A stretch of DNA of 64,000 nt from Aquatica leii (GCA_035610365.1 CM069437.1:59358093-59422092); one strand, 5' to 3'; counted from the first letter of the stretch, positions 46,690 through 60,094 are shown. Notes: generated by a model not told the origin, from the letters alone. Program-made: numbers and translations.

Positions 46690-47990
46690 TTATTATGTGG
46701 CAATTACTTCGCGAGTTTGGAATCCAACACCGACTGACTCCCCCGTATACTCTACAAGCCAATCCCGTTGAGCCAACCGTACGCTAAAAACCGTCATTGC
46801 TTCCCGATGCGGTGATGGCTCTTAATACCGCTCAACACGAATCCATGAGGTTTACACCGGCGTTCCTCAACTTGGGACGCGAATTAGTGCTTCCGGCACC
46901 TCTTCACCGCGAAGTAGAGCCTATTGAACAGGATGACACAGGCGACACTCTCACGAAAGGGTTCGCCAAGCAAAGCAAGCCTTATAATCTTAGGCGACGT
47001 CCGTGGCGATGCTTTGTTGGTGACCAAGTGTGGAAACGCGAGTCCTCCGCTGTTGAAGGATATGCTGCCAAGCTCGCCTCTAAGTATGCGGGTGTCTTCA
47101 CCGTCACTAAAGTTTTATCCCCGGTGGTATACTGTCTCCGAAATGAGCAAGGCACCGTACATCCTTCCGTCCACATTAAGGATCTTAAACCGTACCGGCC
47201 TAGAGTAACCGAGACACTTTTACTTACAGACCAAAACATGCCGAAATCGACTCGCCCTCCGCCGTCGACACATTCCGTCAGTATCCGCCTAGCCCAGGAG
47301 GCTGAGAGAGCTCGCCGGATCAATGAAACGGTAGCCCGCTGGAAAGCCACCGACCACGAGATGGACGTCGACGATCAACAGACACGGCCCGCAAATACCG
47401 CTATCGCCGTGAATAGGCCCATGACTGCTTCTTCTTCCGCCACGCAGTCGATATCTTCGTTCAATCCAACCAGCACCAACACAACGTCAGGAATGACCCG
47501 AGCCCAGTGCACTCTGCTGGCGTTGCCGTCTTACCGGGCACCGCCGAGATAGATGTAACCGCCGCCCGTCCTGTTTTGCTTACGATGCGGTCGCCTAAGA
47601 GCGATGTCGCGCCACTACCGCTGTTCCTCCCGTTGTACGCCCCTGGGGGGCGCAACCAATCACCGTCGGCAACGAGGACTTCTTCTCGAGTAGAAGAACC
47701 GAAGCCCGGATCGACAACAGCGACGTGGGAAGCCAAAGACTTTGAGTGTCGTCTTAGCGATCGAAACGCTTCTGTGTATAGTTTTGTGTAGTGATTGTGG
47801 TGGCAGTACACCGAAAAAAAATCGTTTTTTTTGTTTTTTTCCTCCCCGAAGTAAGAAGGGAGTGTAACAAACCGTTACTTATATTATGTTGTATTGTAGA
47901 ACGTTATTTAGTTTTAGTAGTATGTTTGATTTATTCTTTTTTTATTAAGGAAACCGTTATTTATTTATTGTGAAGATTGAGTTATTTTAA
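46690..47990 (+). mobile_element. Ty3/gypsy LTR-retrotransposon fossil, integrase end only
   Basis: The part present corresponds to the end of the integrase core (FGIQHRLTPPYTLQ) and the C-terminal domain. An open stretch at 46797-47552 contains VMALNTAQHESMRFTPAFLN and a GPY/F-type module (KYAGVFTVTKVLSPVVYCL, VHIKDLKPY). Its base composition is clearly richer in G and C than the surrounding DNA. Protease, reverse transcriptase and recognisable LTRs are not present. It is a broken remnant, and its age cannot be judged without its LTRs. Confidence 0.8.
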
Positions 47991-48106
47991 GTTTGTAATA
48001 ATTATCCGTTAGCAAATAAAAAATGGCATATCCACTAAAACCACCTCCTTCCGCTCTTTCCTTTGCTCCTCGCCCGGTAGATCCTTTCGGGCATTTGCTT
48101 TTATTC

Positions 48107-50900
48107 TCACTTTTTCTCTTTTACTTTTTTATAACTTCTGAAATTCTTCTGGCGGTCTTTTACCATTTCCTCTCCGTTTTCAAAGTTATCTGCCCTCAGC
48201 CTTTCCCCCAATTTAATTTCAATCTTATTCAAAACAACCTCCCACTTTGGGCATTCTAGAACATGTTTTGCATCATCCACTCTTGTGTCGCAATACACCC
48301 CATGCTTATCTCACGAGAATAGGAAAGAGAGAGACTTTTTCCTATTCTTGTGAGATATGAAACAAAAATCCGGTACCCCGTCAGAAATTGGACTACCCCG
48401 TCGTTCCCCATTTCACCCACTCATCCACTCTGCTAATTAGCCCGTGCGTTCATCTGCCAACGTTTACCCTATCCCTTTTTTTTGCCACTCCACCATCTTG
48501 TCCGCAGATAGATAATGTTCGAAATCTTTTCCTCTCTTTCTTATACTCTTAATGGGTGGTATCCCGGCCACCACTTGGATGGCCTTCACCGACACTGTCG
48601 TATAGACTGCAGTCATTCTCAGGACAGCCCTCCTCTGCGTCTTCTCCAACATATCGTGGTGGTGCTTCCAATTCAGCCTGGGTCCTCAAATGCTTCTCCG
48701 ATCGGAGCTTGGTTTCTCACGCTGGGCATGAGTCAAACCAACTCTGTACGGTATTTTTGGCTTTTTCGCGTACAGCTTTTACGTGCTTAGTAATTTTATT
48801 GTTCTCTCCGATCCACACGTCCATGTACCTCAAAGCTTTCCCACTGTTGATGTTCAAACCCCATAATTTTATGGAAAAATTCTTCATTCACCGACCTGGA
48901 CAATCTGCGGTTTTACCCTCGCTAGGTCGTCTGCGTATCCCAATACCGTGACACCGTCTGACATTGCCAGCTCCAGTGCTCCGTCGTAGTAGTGGTTCCA
49001 CAGAAGCGGTCCTAAGACCAACTCCTGCGGTACCCTGTAAGCTTTATTGTTTCACCTGCTCCGACGTACAGCCACTTTTACTTGAGGTAAATTTTTACTA
49101 TACTTAGCAAGTACGCCGATGCATCTTTGTCTTCTATGACTCTGACGATGGTCGACCATGGCACGCTGGTGAACGCATTTTGAGCGTCACTTGGATGCAA
49201 CATACTTTGTTTTTTCTCTTTACCCCCTTACCTTATCCACAATTTTTAGAACCCACCTCAATTACTTTCAGGATGCACTTACCTTTTCTAAAACCGAATT
49301 GGGTTTGGTTTAGTTACCAATTTTCCGAAAGCCGGAAGGTCTAAATCCTTCCGCTCCTCCGTTAGTTTAGTCCAAGACATTTGTTGACGTATGACAACAG
49401 ATCGTCTCCAATCACTCAACGGGCTTTACGTATCCCATTCCCACTCTTCATGCGTCTTACGGCATTTTCCAGCTTCTGTCTCGTTCGTCCAGTTCTGTTG
49501 TCAGCTCATTCCCTCTCACATTCCATTGTAATACTTTCTTCCAGATTTTTTAGAATTCGTGCTACTTTCATTCGTACCGTTGCCTTTTTTACTCTTATTT
49601 CATACCTTACGTAAATATCTGTGAGTACATGGCGTTTCTTCTTGCATCACCTCCCATGCACTCATCTCATTGACCTATTCATTTACCAGAGTAACATCGA
49701 TTGCTGGTTTCCCCTTATGAAAGTTGGTGGACGTCCCCAGTTTGCCACGGCAAGTTCGAGAGACACTGTCCCCTCTAATTCGCATAGGTCGAGTCCGAGG
49801 TGACCTACCTGGCGTTTACGTCTCTTGCCAAGAAGTGGTCTCTTCCTATATTAGTGAAAATGTAAACTCCGCAAAGAGAAATATCCTCTAGTTCCACTAT
49901 TATCAAGCCTTGTTCTTTTCGATTTCTTTCACTCTTACATTGCTACCGCGTCCTTCTATTTTAATTCCGACATCGCTATTTTCATCTAGGAACCAACCTT
50001 TTTCGGCCGCAAGGGTCAGTCGCCCGTTAGGTTTTGCAACAATCATTATTTCTGCCTCAGATTGCAGTGCAGTGTGCTCTAGAAGCTCCTGCGCCACAGT
50101 CCCCCTACCAACGTTTTCCTGTAAAAACTTAATCTTTATTTTTTACTATCTATGGATTCACGCCTTTCATCCTCTCCACTTACTTTCCCAAGTTCTCACA
50201 TCTCATGCTATATGCCCTATGCTCATCTACACCACACACATCCTTTTTTTTTCTTTCTATCCTTTTTTGCTTTTTTGCTTGTGTCTCCGCCTCCTATTTA
50301 TATAACCCTAAAGCCTTCATCTCCAATCCCCAGTATCCTATGTACCGTCTTTTCTATTTCTTCTTTCCCCACTGTATCGTATCACCTTTAGTACCACTTT
50401 CCTTTTACTCGCCGTCTTTACGTCCTTCATTTATAAGCATTTACTCATTTATCCTTTCATTTCTACCTTCTTTTCTCTCTAGTGTTTTAATTGCCACTTC
50501 TCCACTTTTTTCGCTTATGACCTCAGTGAGCCTTACTCCTAAATTTCCGACGTCTTTCCCCTTCCTCAGTTTTCTGAACGTGTCGGCGTACCTACCAAAT
50601 GCTAAAACCACACTCCTTGCCTAGATACTTCCAACGTCTTACCCAATACCCTGGCTTCTTTTACGCCGAAGACTTTCACGTGTATCTCCCTAATTTGTTG
50701 AGTGCTCAAGTTCTTCACCACGTCTTCCATTCATTTATAGATTTGTTTTATTATCCAGACTTCATTAAACTGCGCTTTCAACTGATATTCGAACACGGTA
50801 TATATGCTTCGTTTCTGTGTGTGTTGTTTGTTATCAAACATAGTGGAGGGTGGTGCCCCGATGTACCTTTTTTTCGGCAATACTCACAGTCCTAATTATG
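48107..50900 (-). mobile_element. R1-clade LINE fossil, minus strand
   Basis: Minus-strand pieces appear in the right order. An endonuclease start (AQELLEHTALQSEAEIMIVA) lies at 50097-49903. Reverse transcriptase remnants follow: QTQFGFRKGK near 49300, DAQNAFTSVPWSTIVRVIED near 49180, and LGPLLWNHYYDGALELAM with GYADDLA near 49000-48930. A thumb segment (QRRAVLRMTAVYTTVSVKAI) lies at 48652-48464, and a C-terminal zinc-knuckle-like end (DDAKHVLECPKWE) at 48298-48107. ORF1-like, C-rich sequence extends to about 50900. The strand is pyrimidine-rich on top. Many breaks are present. R1-clade elements often target rDNA, but no rRNA sequence is here. Confidence 0.78.
48306..48356. repeat. 51-bp hairpin
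   Basis: TATCTCACGAGAATAGGAAA pairs with its near reverse complement TTTCCTATTCTTGTGAGATA across a loop of about 10 bases. It lies immediately next to the 3' end of the R1-clade fossil coding sequence. Confidence 0.7.
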
Positions 50901-52015
50901 GTCATTATTCCTCCACTTTTTTTTGTAATTTATCGATGCTTTTTTAGCTAGTATTTTTTGATCGATCTATTTATGTACTTTTACTTGACGATTTGCTACC
51001 TCTCAACCGCTCAAAAGTAAATAGGGAACATTTTAGTAATAACTGTTTTGACTATACTGTGCGGTAGACAGAAACCACTCGGTGTCTTCTTTACACTGTT
51101 TGATATTGTTGATGCGATTGTCAGACCAAGACTTTATACCACGCGATCGAGTGTATTATTCTACTGAGCACCTGCTTCTGTCCACTGGTTAGACAAGAGA
51201 TGTTTGGTTTTATTTTGTTTCCTTTCTCAATGTTTTTTTGATTTGATGCTCACAGCTTCTCGTTTCATCCAGCAGCCCTGCCTGTAGTTAGCGATTTACT
51301 TGCTACTAGTTTGGTCTAGTCTTTATTAATCGTTAATTGAGTTCATTGAGGATTGTCCTTTTAATGTCAGTTTTTTGTATATATTATAATGATGTTACAA
51401 TTTTGCTCTGAGTTTTCGTTCTCTGCAAGTCATACAAACATCAATGTATAGTATTGACCAAAACATTCTGATTTACGGTGCCGAAATTAGAGACACTGAT
51501 TGCATCGGCTCTCAAACTGAAGCATATTTAGGCTTGTGTGGAAATGCCTAATAGAACTCAATAGCCTGTTATGATAGAACTAATTCGTGTGCTAAGTGAC
51601 TGCAAAACACAGAATTATTCTAGCCTTAATACTAGACAGCAGAATGAGTACAATGCTAAAAACAATTAACGAGATGGTAGACACTCTGTGAATTTCTAAA
51701 GGTTTTGGTCGATACGTTGCCCCTTCCTTTCTCGCACTCAAACCTTGTCTCTTATTGGTTATTTTCCCTTACGTGCAACCTCCCCTTATTCGTAACTAAA
51801 ACTTTTAAACACATACGTCGCTAAAAAAATTTCACTTCAAATTTTTCTTTTTACGATTAAGAAAGAAACTTAGTTTTTTTGCAGACTTGTTGTGTCAATG
51901 TAATGATTTTCATAGTAGGCGTTACGTAACGTTTTCAAATGTTTATTAACAGTAAAGTACGCTATTGACAACTTCTAATCGGAATTAAATAGAACTGTTG
52001 AAAAAGCAATTATTC
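50901..52015. other. Non-coding stretch, nothing recognised
   Basis: No convincing exon or element ends seen between the R1-clade fossil and the piggyBac fragment. Confidence 0.3.
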
Positions 52016-52019
52016 AAGT

Positions 52020-52460
52020 GCTTAAAATCTATTGCCGATTACAACGTATTTATGGGAGGAGTTGATCTATCAGATTATTTAACAGTTATTTATGATATTC
52101 ATAGAAATCTGGAAAATGGTGACGAACAGTCTTTAATAAACTACTTATGTATGAAATCATAAATTCTTGCATATTATATAATGAAGTAAACCATATAATT
52201 TCTGACTAATTTGGTAGAAGAGGTGATCGGTAAAGAAAGAGAAAATGCAAAATTAGTTGAGAAACGTTCAACAGGGCGGCCATCAAATTTATTTTGACAT
52301 ATGTACAGTGTAGGAAATCATTTATCAATGCAAAGAAAGACTCACAAAAGGTGCTTTAGATGTGCAAAGATAAAAATTGAAGTTCGTACTAAGACTTCAT
52401 AAATTACTTGCAATGTACTTTTATACAATAATTGCGTTACAGCATTTGGATGGATAACGC
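52020..52460 (+). mobile_element. piggyBac-type transposase fragment, fossil
   Basis: The plus strand near 52043-52140 reads YNVFMGGVDLSDYLTVIYDI, matching the conserved DYNxxMGGVD(R/L)xDxxxxxY motif of piggyBac transposases. About 200 bp downstream, KRSTGRPSNLF and a cysteine-containing segment (RCFRCAKIKIEVRTKT) correspond to the C-terminal cysteine-rich domain. Stops interrupt it. The N-terminal half was not found, and no TTAA-flanked ends were fixed. Confidence 0.6.
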
Positions 52461-52469
52461 TAAAATAAT

Positions 52470-54420
52470 AAAAAATTATATACACCAAAGTCAACGCGAA
52501 AGGGTTAAAAAAGATAAGCAAACTGCTATAAGATTCTAACTTAATTTAACAGTAAACAGAACAATTTCTTTTTGGTAAAGTACACTCGTGTTCATAAAAA
52601 TCGGGATAGGATTCCCCATAAAGTAAACGAATCCAATAAGTCTATTTATTTTAATGTTTTAGTAAACGACTCATACTACTACTTGACATTTGTGAATTGT
52701 TTGCATTTAACAATAATAATTGTTATTTTACTTGAGGTATGCGTATTTAAGTATTATTACTTTTTTAAGGTGTATTTTTTATTATTAATGTTACTGTAAA
52801 CTGTGAAAAGAAGCGATTTGAAGCACTAATAAACAATTACTGTATTTACATGACTATCTACTCCTCTAATGTCTAAATTCATACTTGTTCTTGACTTAAG
52901 TTTCTCCATTTACCATTGCTCAGTTTATCAGCATATATCTGATACAAGTGTGCTTTGTCTTTAAATACTGAATAAAGATGAATTAAACTAAGAACAATGA
53001 CTGCTGCTAGTATTATTTTTAGTGTTTTAAATTGGTTTGCACGCATTGAAAGTATCTAAAAAACAAAAACCTATGTTAAAATATGATTTCTATATAATTC
53101 ATATTTGAAAAAAGTTTCAATTCGTATCCACATATTGTAGTGTCAATTCCCATTATTAATGATTTGCGTCAACAACATAAACAAGCAAAGAAAGAAAAAT
53201 ATAAAACGATAGCGTTCTTGTTCAAAATAAGTTGTGCAGATACAAAGGGTACGGTTAGCGTTAAATAACAAATACGTCATCTTACCATTTTACTGCGTTT
53301 TTATTTAAATGGCACACGTTTAAAAATCTTGCAAATGTAGGTCCACCTTTAAATAAAACAAATAAAGATAGTAGTTTAAAACTACAATTATCAGTGATTT
53401 AGAATTTAGTTTTGTGTTAGTACACTATCTGAGATGACTGTATAATGAAAATTACTAGTAGAAGAAAGTGAAAAAAGTTGATTCTTTTTAATTTGTTGCT
53501 AATAATGTTAATTGCGTGTCACGTTTTAAAACAGAAAGTTACATTTAAGTATCTTTAACCTATCTTAAATCAACACTGCAAACTATAAAGTATCGGCTCT
53601 TTTCTAACAATTCCTCTCACTAACCAAATCAATCTCTTATATAAAATCTATAGGGCAAATTATACGGTTAGTAAACTCTTTTAACTGGTACAAACGTATA
53701 AAATTAAACATTCATATTTAAAACAAAATAAGTTGACTAAAATAAGATTACAATTATTGAGAAACATTAGAAAAAAGAACAATCACAATTTTTTGGTTTT
53801 TAATACAAGCGTTCTCAATTAGTGCAACATGCAACTGCATTCTTTGTTTCTTCAAAAGTTAAGTAGACTATCGAATTTTGATAGGTCTTTTGTTTCTTTC
53901 TGTTGAAGTCTTTCAATCTTTGATCTTAAAAGTCATTTCTGTAGTGTAGTATCAAAACGCAATTAATCATATAGTTTTACTAAAATCAAAACAAATAATG
54001 TTTTAATAATGAAATTCGCTTTACAAGACTCTGCCGTACGTTGGGCGCCAAATTTTGTCACATGAGAAAACAATATACAAAATTTAAAAAAAAATGTATA
54101 ATAATTATTTAGAAAAATTAGACAAGCAAAGATATAAACTTAACTAAAATCAAAATACTAAAGCAGAAAAATACTTTAACAATAAAAAAACCGTACAAAT
54201 ACAAACAACATAAAAAAGAAAGTTATTTGTTGTTTAAAATGTATACTTTCTTTTTGTAATCATAAAAAATAACTACAAAAATCAATCAAATTAAATTGAA
54301 AGCTAGTGGGCGATCATTTCAAATCTTTACCATAGTAAGATAGTCCGTTTGCTACGCACAATAAAGTAGCATCAAAACTCACAACACCACCGTGTAATTC
54401 AAAATTTATACTTTCTAATC
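52470..54420. other. Non-coding stretch, nothing recognised
   Basis: Very AT-rich. Short open frames such as 52572-52799 have no recognisable features. Confidence 0.35.
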
Positions 54421-54424
54421 TTTG

Positions 54425-56750
54425 AATACTCGTGAGTTGAGCTACTTACCGGGCACGTCTTGAGGTGATAGATAGGTAAGTAAGGTGTCATGGTACGCAG
54501 CTTAACAAGTTGAGCCGAGAAATTTATTTACTTTAGAAGGTGTTAGATTCGCGGTTTAAAATCCGTGCATATTCCAATACTTCTGTCATGCAAACCAGTT
54601 TTCCAGCTTAAACTGTAGTGTCGTGGCAAAAACCAACACTGAGATAAACAATGCCAGTCGCTGCTTTACTAACTTTGCTTAATAGACACGTCAGTTGAAT
54701 TTAACATTTTTTGCTACTGTGGGCATGTCTCACGAGCAATAAATGCTGGATGGTGTTCGTTTAATTCTCTGGACCAAAAAGAGGCAACCTCGTTAAAAAC
54801 CTAAATCTAAAAAAGGGAACACCAAGCCGACTTATGCGTGACTAGATAGAAGACCAATTGTAACTGATCTCAAGCACTATGCAAACAACGTATACAGCCT
54901 GCCATGTATATAGAGACACTGCACATACTTGCTTATATTTCTCTCTTACTCGTGAGACTACTATGAACAAAGTACACAATTCAAAAACACCAAACATAAC
55001 AAACATTGACAGTGGAGATCTATCTAAAAAACTTTCAGATGCTGCTAGAAGAAAGTTTCGAAGTAAAAATCCTAATAACAAGAGAGATCTAAGAAACCTA
55101 AGACTCCAGAAACAAAGACGCGCCTCTTAACATCAAAAGAGTCAAACCAAAAAATTAGAAGCTCAAAACGCAATCGATCAGAAGCCAGTACTCCAAACAC
55201 AGCAACACGACCGCCAACAAAAAAAGTACAAATAATAATAACACAAAGATATTTAAGTGTCGCTTTAAGCGAAGAACAGCCGGGCTTTATTACTATGAGT
55301 CAAACTCGTAACACAAAAGGGGGCTTTGTATTGGTATACTGTGTCGATCAATCTACTAAATATTGGCTATTCCAAGCCCTAGATAAAGAACCCTAACCAA
55401 ATGCAAAACTAAACATCGTTGATGCTAAAGACGTTCCAAAACCAGCTAGCCATGAAATGAATTCCGGGACCAATCACGGAACCAGAAAAAGTACTAAGTC
55501 TCGACTGCAGATCTTACTTAAATCCCTTCCAAAACTTATTTAGACGTTTGAAAAGGAAAAGAGAACAAAATAGAAAGGAATCAACGAAGTAGCGGCGAGT
55601 ATCAAACCAACGACGTCGAAAGAAGGCAAGTATCTCCATGGTCTTATACATAAATCTACAATACTGTAAGGTAGCTATGGCTATGTAAAAATAAACAATG
55701 TCAACATTGTACTTATATAAGAAAGGTTTATAAAGGCACTTTTAGGGGACTAACTATGGGTGATTGGAAACTTGTTATTTCAAGAAATCATCAATTTTAA
55801 CAAATGGCAACCGCTTTATAACGATGTGGGATCTCTGCACGAGATGTCTAATGGTAGTAAAAACAAATACGAACATAAAAGAGAAGATACAAAACCTTAT
55901 ACTGGTTTTAGTATATGTATCTTCCGTATGATCAACCAGAACGACTGCCAACTCGAGAAGCTGTAGGATTGGTGCAGTTTTGCGGACAAAACAAAATACA
56001 ACTGGTGCTCTGCTGTGACAATGCACACCATACGAAAATTTTGGAAAAAACAATAAAGAGATGAAAAATTATCAGAATGTGCTACACTCCAGAAAATTTT
56101 GCAAAAACATAATCAGAGTAAAGTGGGGTTATTCCAAAAAACTACAAAAAGATGACTCTAGAATTAATGCTAGAAGCACAATTTTTTAGAGTGTACATCC
56201 ATACTTGCAACCATAGTAACGAGTTTTATGAGAATTATGCACAACAAGAGTTAGAATATTTGCGTTCGTCTTTGTGCGCACTATTTAGAGTAAATGTAGC
56301 TCTAAGTTAGATGCCAAATAATTAACAAAAAGTAAAACTAGTTTTTATACCTAAACCTGGGCGAGAATCATACGCTTGACATCTTTTCTGCTCAAAACTA
56401 CTAAAAAATTAGATAATCATATTAAAGCCAAACGGGTAAATTGTGTGAACTGAGCATAGATGAACTCACACAATGAATTCAAAGCTTTTTAAGAAATTAA
56501 GAGATTGAATTCGAAGCTTTTTTAGATATAGATTTCATAACACATCTTTTGACTATATTATAAAGGCTGCCAAAAATCGAAAAATTTCTTGGTTCGTAGG
56601 AATACTCTGGTTTCTCTTCAATATGCGAATGAAACTTTTACCTTTAGCTAAAGCTTAGGTAACTGATTTTCTAAATTGCTACCAACTGCGATTCCTGGTA
56701 TTAAGACTAGGCGATTTTATTAATTTGTTAAGTATTATACATATATACTT
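54425..56750 (+). mobile_element. LINE copy B, same family as copy A, fossil
   Basis: Positions 54425-54960 match 41335-41885 closely in order and wording. Decayed ORF1 follows, with a DUF4780-like piece near 55270-55390 (KGGFVLVYCVDQSTKYWLFQ). An endonuclease start lies near 55635 (VLYINLQYCKVAMA) and its middle at about 55905-56040 (YLPYDQPERLPTREAVGLVQ then VLCCDNAHH). The beginning of a reverse transcriptase (KLVFIPKPGRESY) lies near 56335. The element has many stops and gaps and fades out near 56750. Confidence 0.75.
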
Positions 56751-56779
56751 TGATTTTTTATAGTGTAAATTCCTCTACA

Positions 56780-58700
56780 CGGAAAGCCTTAGAACCCTAC
56801 CTCCACGTGGTTAAAGGTGGTCAACGAAGCTCAAGTTATAAGTCTTATACGGCAATAGTATCCTGTTGCACGGCCAAAGGGTTACGTTGATACTAGTTAT
56901 TCGCCGTAATCTTAAAAAGTCGCGCACTTTCTCCTGTCCCCTTGGCCTCCGTCATGGAGGTTGAGTCTGTCAGTGTCAAGCGTCGTCGCGAAGCTGAGTC
57001 CGACGACGAATCCGATGACTCCCAACTGTCTACACTCAAAGAATCCTTCGAAGCAGAAGTCCTAACTATGTCGAAGCTGATTTCTACCTTCAAAAAATCC
57101 GTTGCCCGACGAACTGGATTAATGGATGTACTGTCCCGTCCAAGCTATCTTCCGTAGATCCACTCTTGTCAAAAGAATGTCGCAGCAACATTAGATATTT
57201 CTGACACTCTTAGGGGCGTACAAACCGCCTTAAATACGGTGACTGACAAGTTGTCATCACTAGTTATTCAACAAGTCACAACTGGCCCTGTTTCATGCAG
57301 GGTCAATGACCATGTACGCATCATAAGGTGCTCTAAATGCCAAAAGTTCGGTCACCAATCAGGTGAATGTGAAAACAAAATTCATTGCGAGGTTTGTGAT
57401 GAAAAGCACCAAACTAAAGATTGCTCAAACACTGCCCCAAACCCTGGATGTGCGAACTGTGTCAGATATGAGGTGGTAAAACACAAGGCGTTTTCCAATA
57501 ATTGCCCCGGCGTACCTAAAGAATCTTGGAAGTCATGGGCTTCTCCTACGACAACGACATTAACAGTTTACTGAGCCAAGATACACTATGTGTATCGTTC
57601 TGGTTTAGGGTATAGGCTCGCTGGAGTGGCCTTGCTTTTCAACAAGAGTACTGCATCTATGCGGTATTTCTCGGCTATTGTTTTAAATAGCGTCGGAGTA
57701 GTTACTTTCAGTCATCTAACTAACGACTGTACTGCTGTATTCATGATTGCAGTTGGAAGCACCTCCTTGGGTGTCGTTGGCGTATATGGGCCACCAAGCG
57801 AAGATGTTCGTATTCATCTACAACATTTAGACAGAGATTTGGAAGAAACAAAAAGGAGTCCCAATTATTGTAGCATGTGATTTTAATTCTACATAGCCAC
57901 TTTGACACTCCTTGCTTACTGACGAACGAGACAGAAGCGTAGAGAATCTCGTAGGTGAACGTGACCTATGTGTTGTAAATGAGCCCAAGCAACCTTTTAC
58001 CTTTGCTAGTCACCAAGGTACTTCAAACATTGATGTTACTATAGAATTGCAAGTTTTAGCAAAGAGAATTTCTAGCTGGGAAGTAATTTCTGAGGTGATT
58101 GAAAGTGACTACCGATTTATACATTTTGATTTAACCGTCGAAAATTCTTAACCGGTTTCGATCCTTAAGCGTATACTACATGTAAAACACATAGATCCTG
58201 CCAAGCTGAACAAAGAGGTCTGCGTTCTTTTTCCTACTTATCTTTTTTGTGGAGCTAGGTGCCATGATACTAATAGACATCTCCATTGATAAGCTGACCA
58301 CGCTAATCCTCGAGTCTAGCCGAAATAGCTTAAACCGAGTTCGCTCGAATTCTAGAGCTGGTGTACGCTGATGGAGTCCAAAGCTAAATATGTTAAAACG
58401 AGTCGTACGTTGCTTAGGAAAGCAAACACAAAAAGCTCCAGCAAAGCTAAAAACTCAATGGCTAAATTTGTATAAGGCCGCGCTTCATCGGTACAAACTA
58501 GCAGTGAAGAATGCAGAATTTTTAGCTTATGGCAAAGGTTTGTTGAGAAAAGTTTGGCAGTGAGTCCGTGGGGATTAGTTGATAGAATTTCCTCACAAAA
58601 GTTTCTGGCTATTCAACCATGCTCTAACGTCCGTGACAAAGACACATACACTCTCACAGAGCAAGATATTAAGATTTTTTATTAGATAAACAAAAATTAC
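56780..58700 (+). mobile_element. LINE fossil with gag-like ORF1 and endonuclease, R1/I group
   Basis: ORF1 remnants lie at 56942-57157 (acidic and serine-rich start) and 57239-57574. The second has zinc knuckles CSKCQKFGHQSGEC and CEVCDEKHQTKDC and a third CANC start, typical of ORF1 in R1, I and Jockey elements. The APE endonuclease follows with GVALLFNKST, GVVGVYGPPSED, a CDFNST piece at about 57880 and SNIDVTIE with DYRFIHFDL at 58030-58140. Beyond that, to about 58700, weak coding traces lead toward the missing reverse transcriptase. Several stops and frame changes are present. Confidence 0.75.
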
Positions 58701-58879
58701 ATGCTCAGCATGAAGTCGAACAAAACCAGTTTAATTATCTACTTCTACAAACCAATATTGGGTATTTATAGAAACAAAAGAAAAAGAGGTTGATAGACAA
58801 CAACCGAGAAAGCTGATCAACTATTAGAAGACAATTATTCATTTATAGCAGAAAAACAAAACGCAAAAGTATGATAGAC

Positions 58880-59640
58880 TACATAACTTATACAAAGGAA
58901 CCAACCGTAAAAATACAAAAAGTAGAAACAAACCAAGAAAGAATTGGAAATTATAACACAACACATATTGGTAACAGCAGAATATTACGCTAGATTAAAG
59001 AACAATGAAAAAACAAAAACTATAGTAGTTTGGCAATACATAAACTTAAAAGTGCAGAGAATAAAGAAAACTACCAGGAAAAAACGGACAAAGGATTTCA
59101 AAGAATAAAGAATCTAAAACCAACATGGACGCTAGAGAAAAGGTGGAGAACTTTTAAGAAAACACTGAAGAAGAAGGTAGAAACAATATGCGATATAAAA
59201 AAATACAACAATCAGAAGAAATAAAGAATGCAATCCAATATTTAAAAATTGGCAAAGCATGTGGAAAAGATGGCATAGCAGCGGAGCTGCTAAAAAGTCT
59301 GGGCCAGATAAAAATAGACTGGTTCTGGGATATCTGTAAACAAGCATGAGAAGAGAAAAAAATCCCGAGAGAATGAAAAAACCAATTTATAAGAAAACAA
59401 ACGCAGTGGAAAAACTATGCCTGGCTCAAACTAGCTGCAAAATTGATACAAAAATACTATAAAAAAAGTTAAGAAATTAACATATAAAAAAATTGAAAGT
59501 AGACAAGGAACTGATACATGCAATAAGAAGTACGTATGAAACAGTCAGAGTAAAACTACAATTAGCAGGACAAAGATCACTTAAATTTGAAATGAACAAA
59601 GGAATTAAGCAAGGCTCCTACTATTCATAACCTATAAAGA
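58880..59640 (+). mobile_element. LINE reverse-transcriptase fragment, RTE-like
   Basis: Frames near 59225-59345 read AIQYLKIGKACGKDGIAAEL followed by LLKSLGQ, a pattern matching 'AIxxLKNGKAxGxDGIxxELLK' of RTE-like LINEs. Near 59500-59620, LIHAIRSTYETVRVKLQLAG and FEMNKGIKQGS follow. Stops and frame changes break it up. It may be the same family as the 3' fragment at 4860-5410. Confidence 0.6.
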
Positions 59641-59676
59641 AAGTATAGTGGTCGCATTTTTTTTCAAAAATTTGTA

Positions 59677-59985
59677 TTACATAATTTTACGTTTCAAGGT
59701 CTCCTGAATCAGAAAAATGTTTTTTTGACAAAAAAAAATTTCGGCGTCTGTGTGTGTGTGTATGTGTGTAATGATGTACCTACGATAACTCTCGAACCAA
59801 AAGTTCTTGTAACTTAAAATTTAGTATGGAGCTGGCTTTTCATATTTTCTCGGTTCTATCAAAAGATGGGTCTGATAAATAAACCGAAAGTGGGTGTATT
59901 CGCCATTTCTAACTGTTTTTTTAATATCATTTTGTAAGTATGTAAATTATTCGAATTATTTTCAGTTTCTTATAGAGTTAAAGTA
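59677..59985 (-). repeat. Dispersed repeat, second copy of 22150-22385 plus 17466-type end
   Basis: Positions 59766-59985 are the reverse complement of 22150-22385 with small differences. 59682-59717 matches 17466-17503. A short (GT)n run sits at about 59751-59768. Confidence 0.7.
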
Positions 59986-60094
59986 ATATCGCCGCGACGT
60001 ACGAAGGTTCAAATCACAATGCGGTTTATGTTTTTTTTAATTACATTATTACTTTAAATTAACGACGATTAATTTTTATCAGTAAAGAGACAGA

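Noticed and set aside
48107-50900. Proximity to rDNA, because R1-clade elements often insert in 28S genes
   Set aside because: No 28S or other rRNA sequence is visible on either side.
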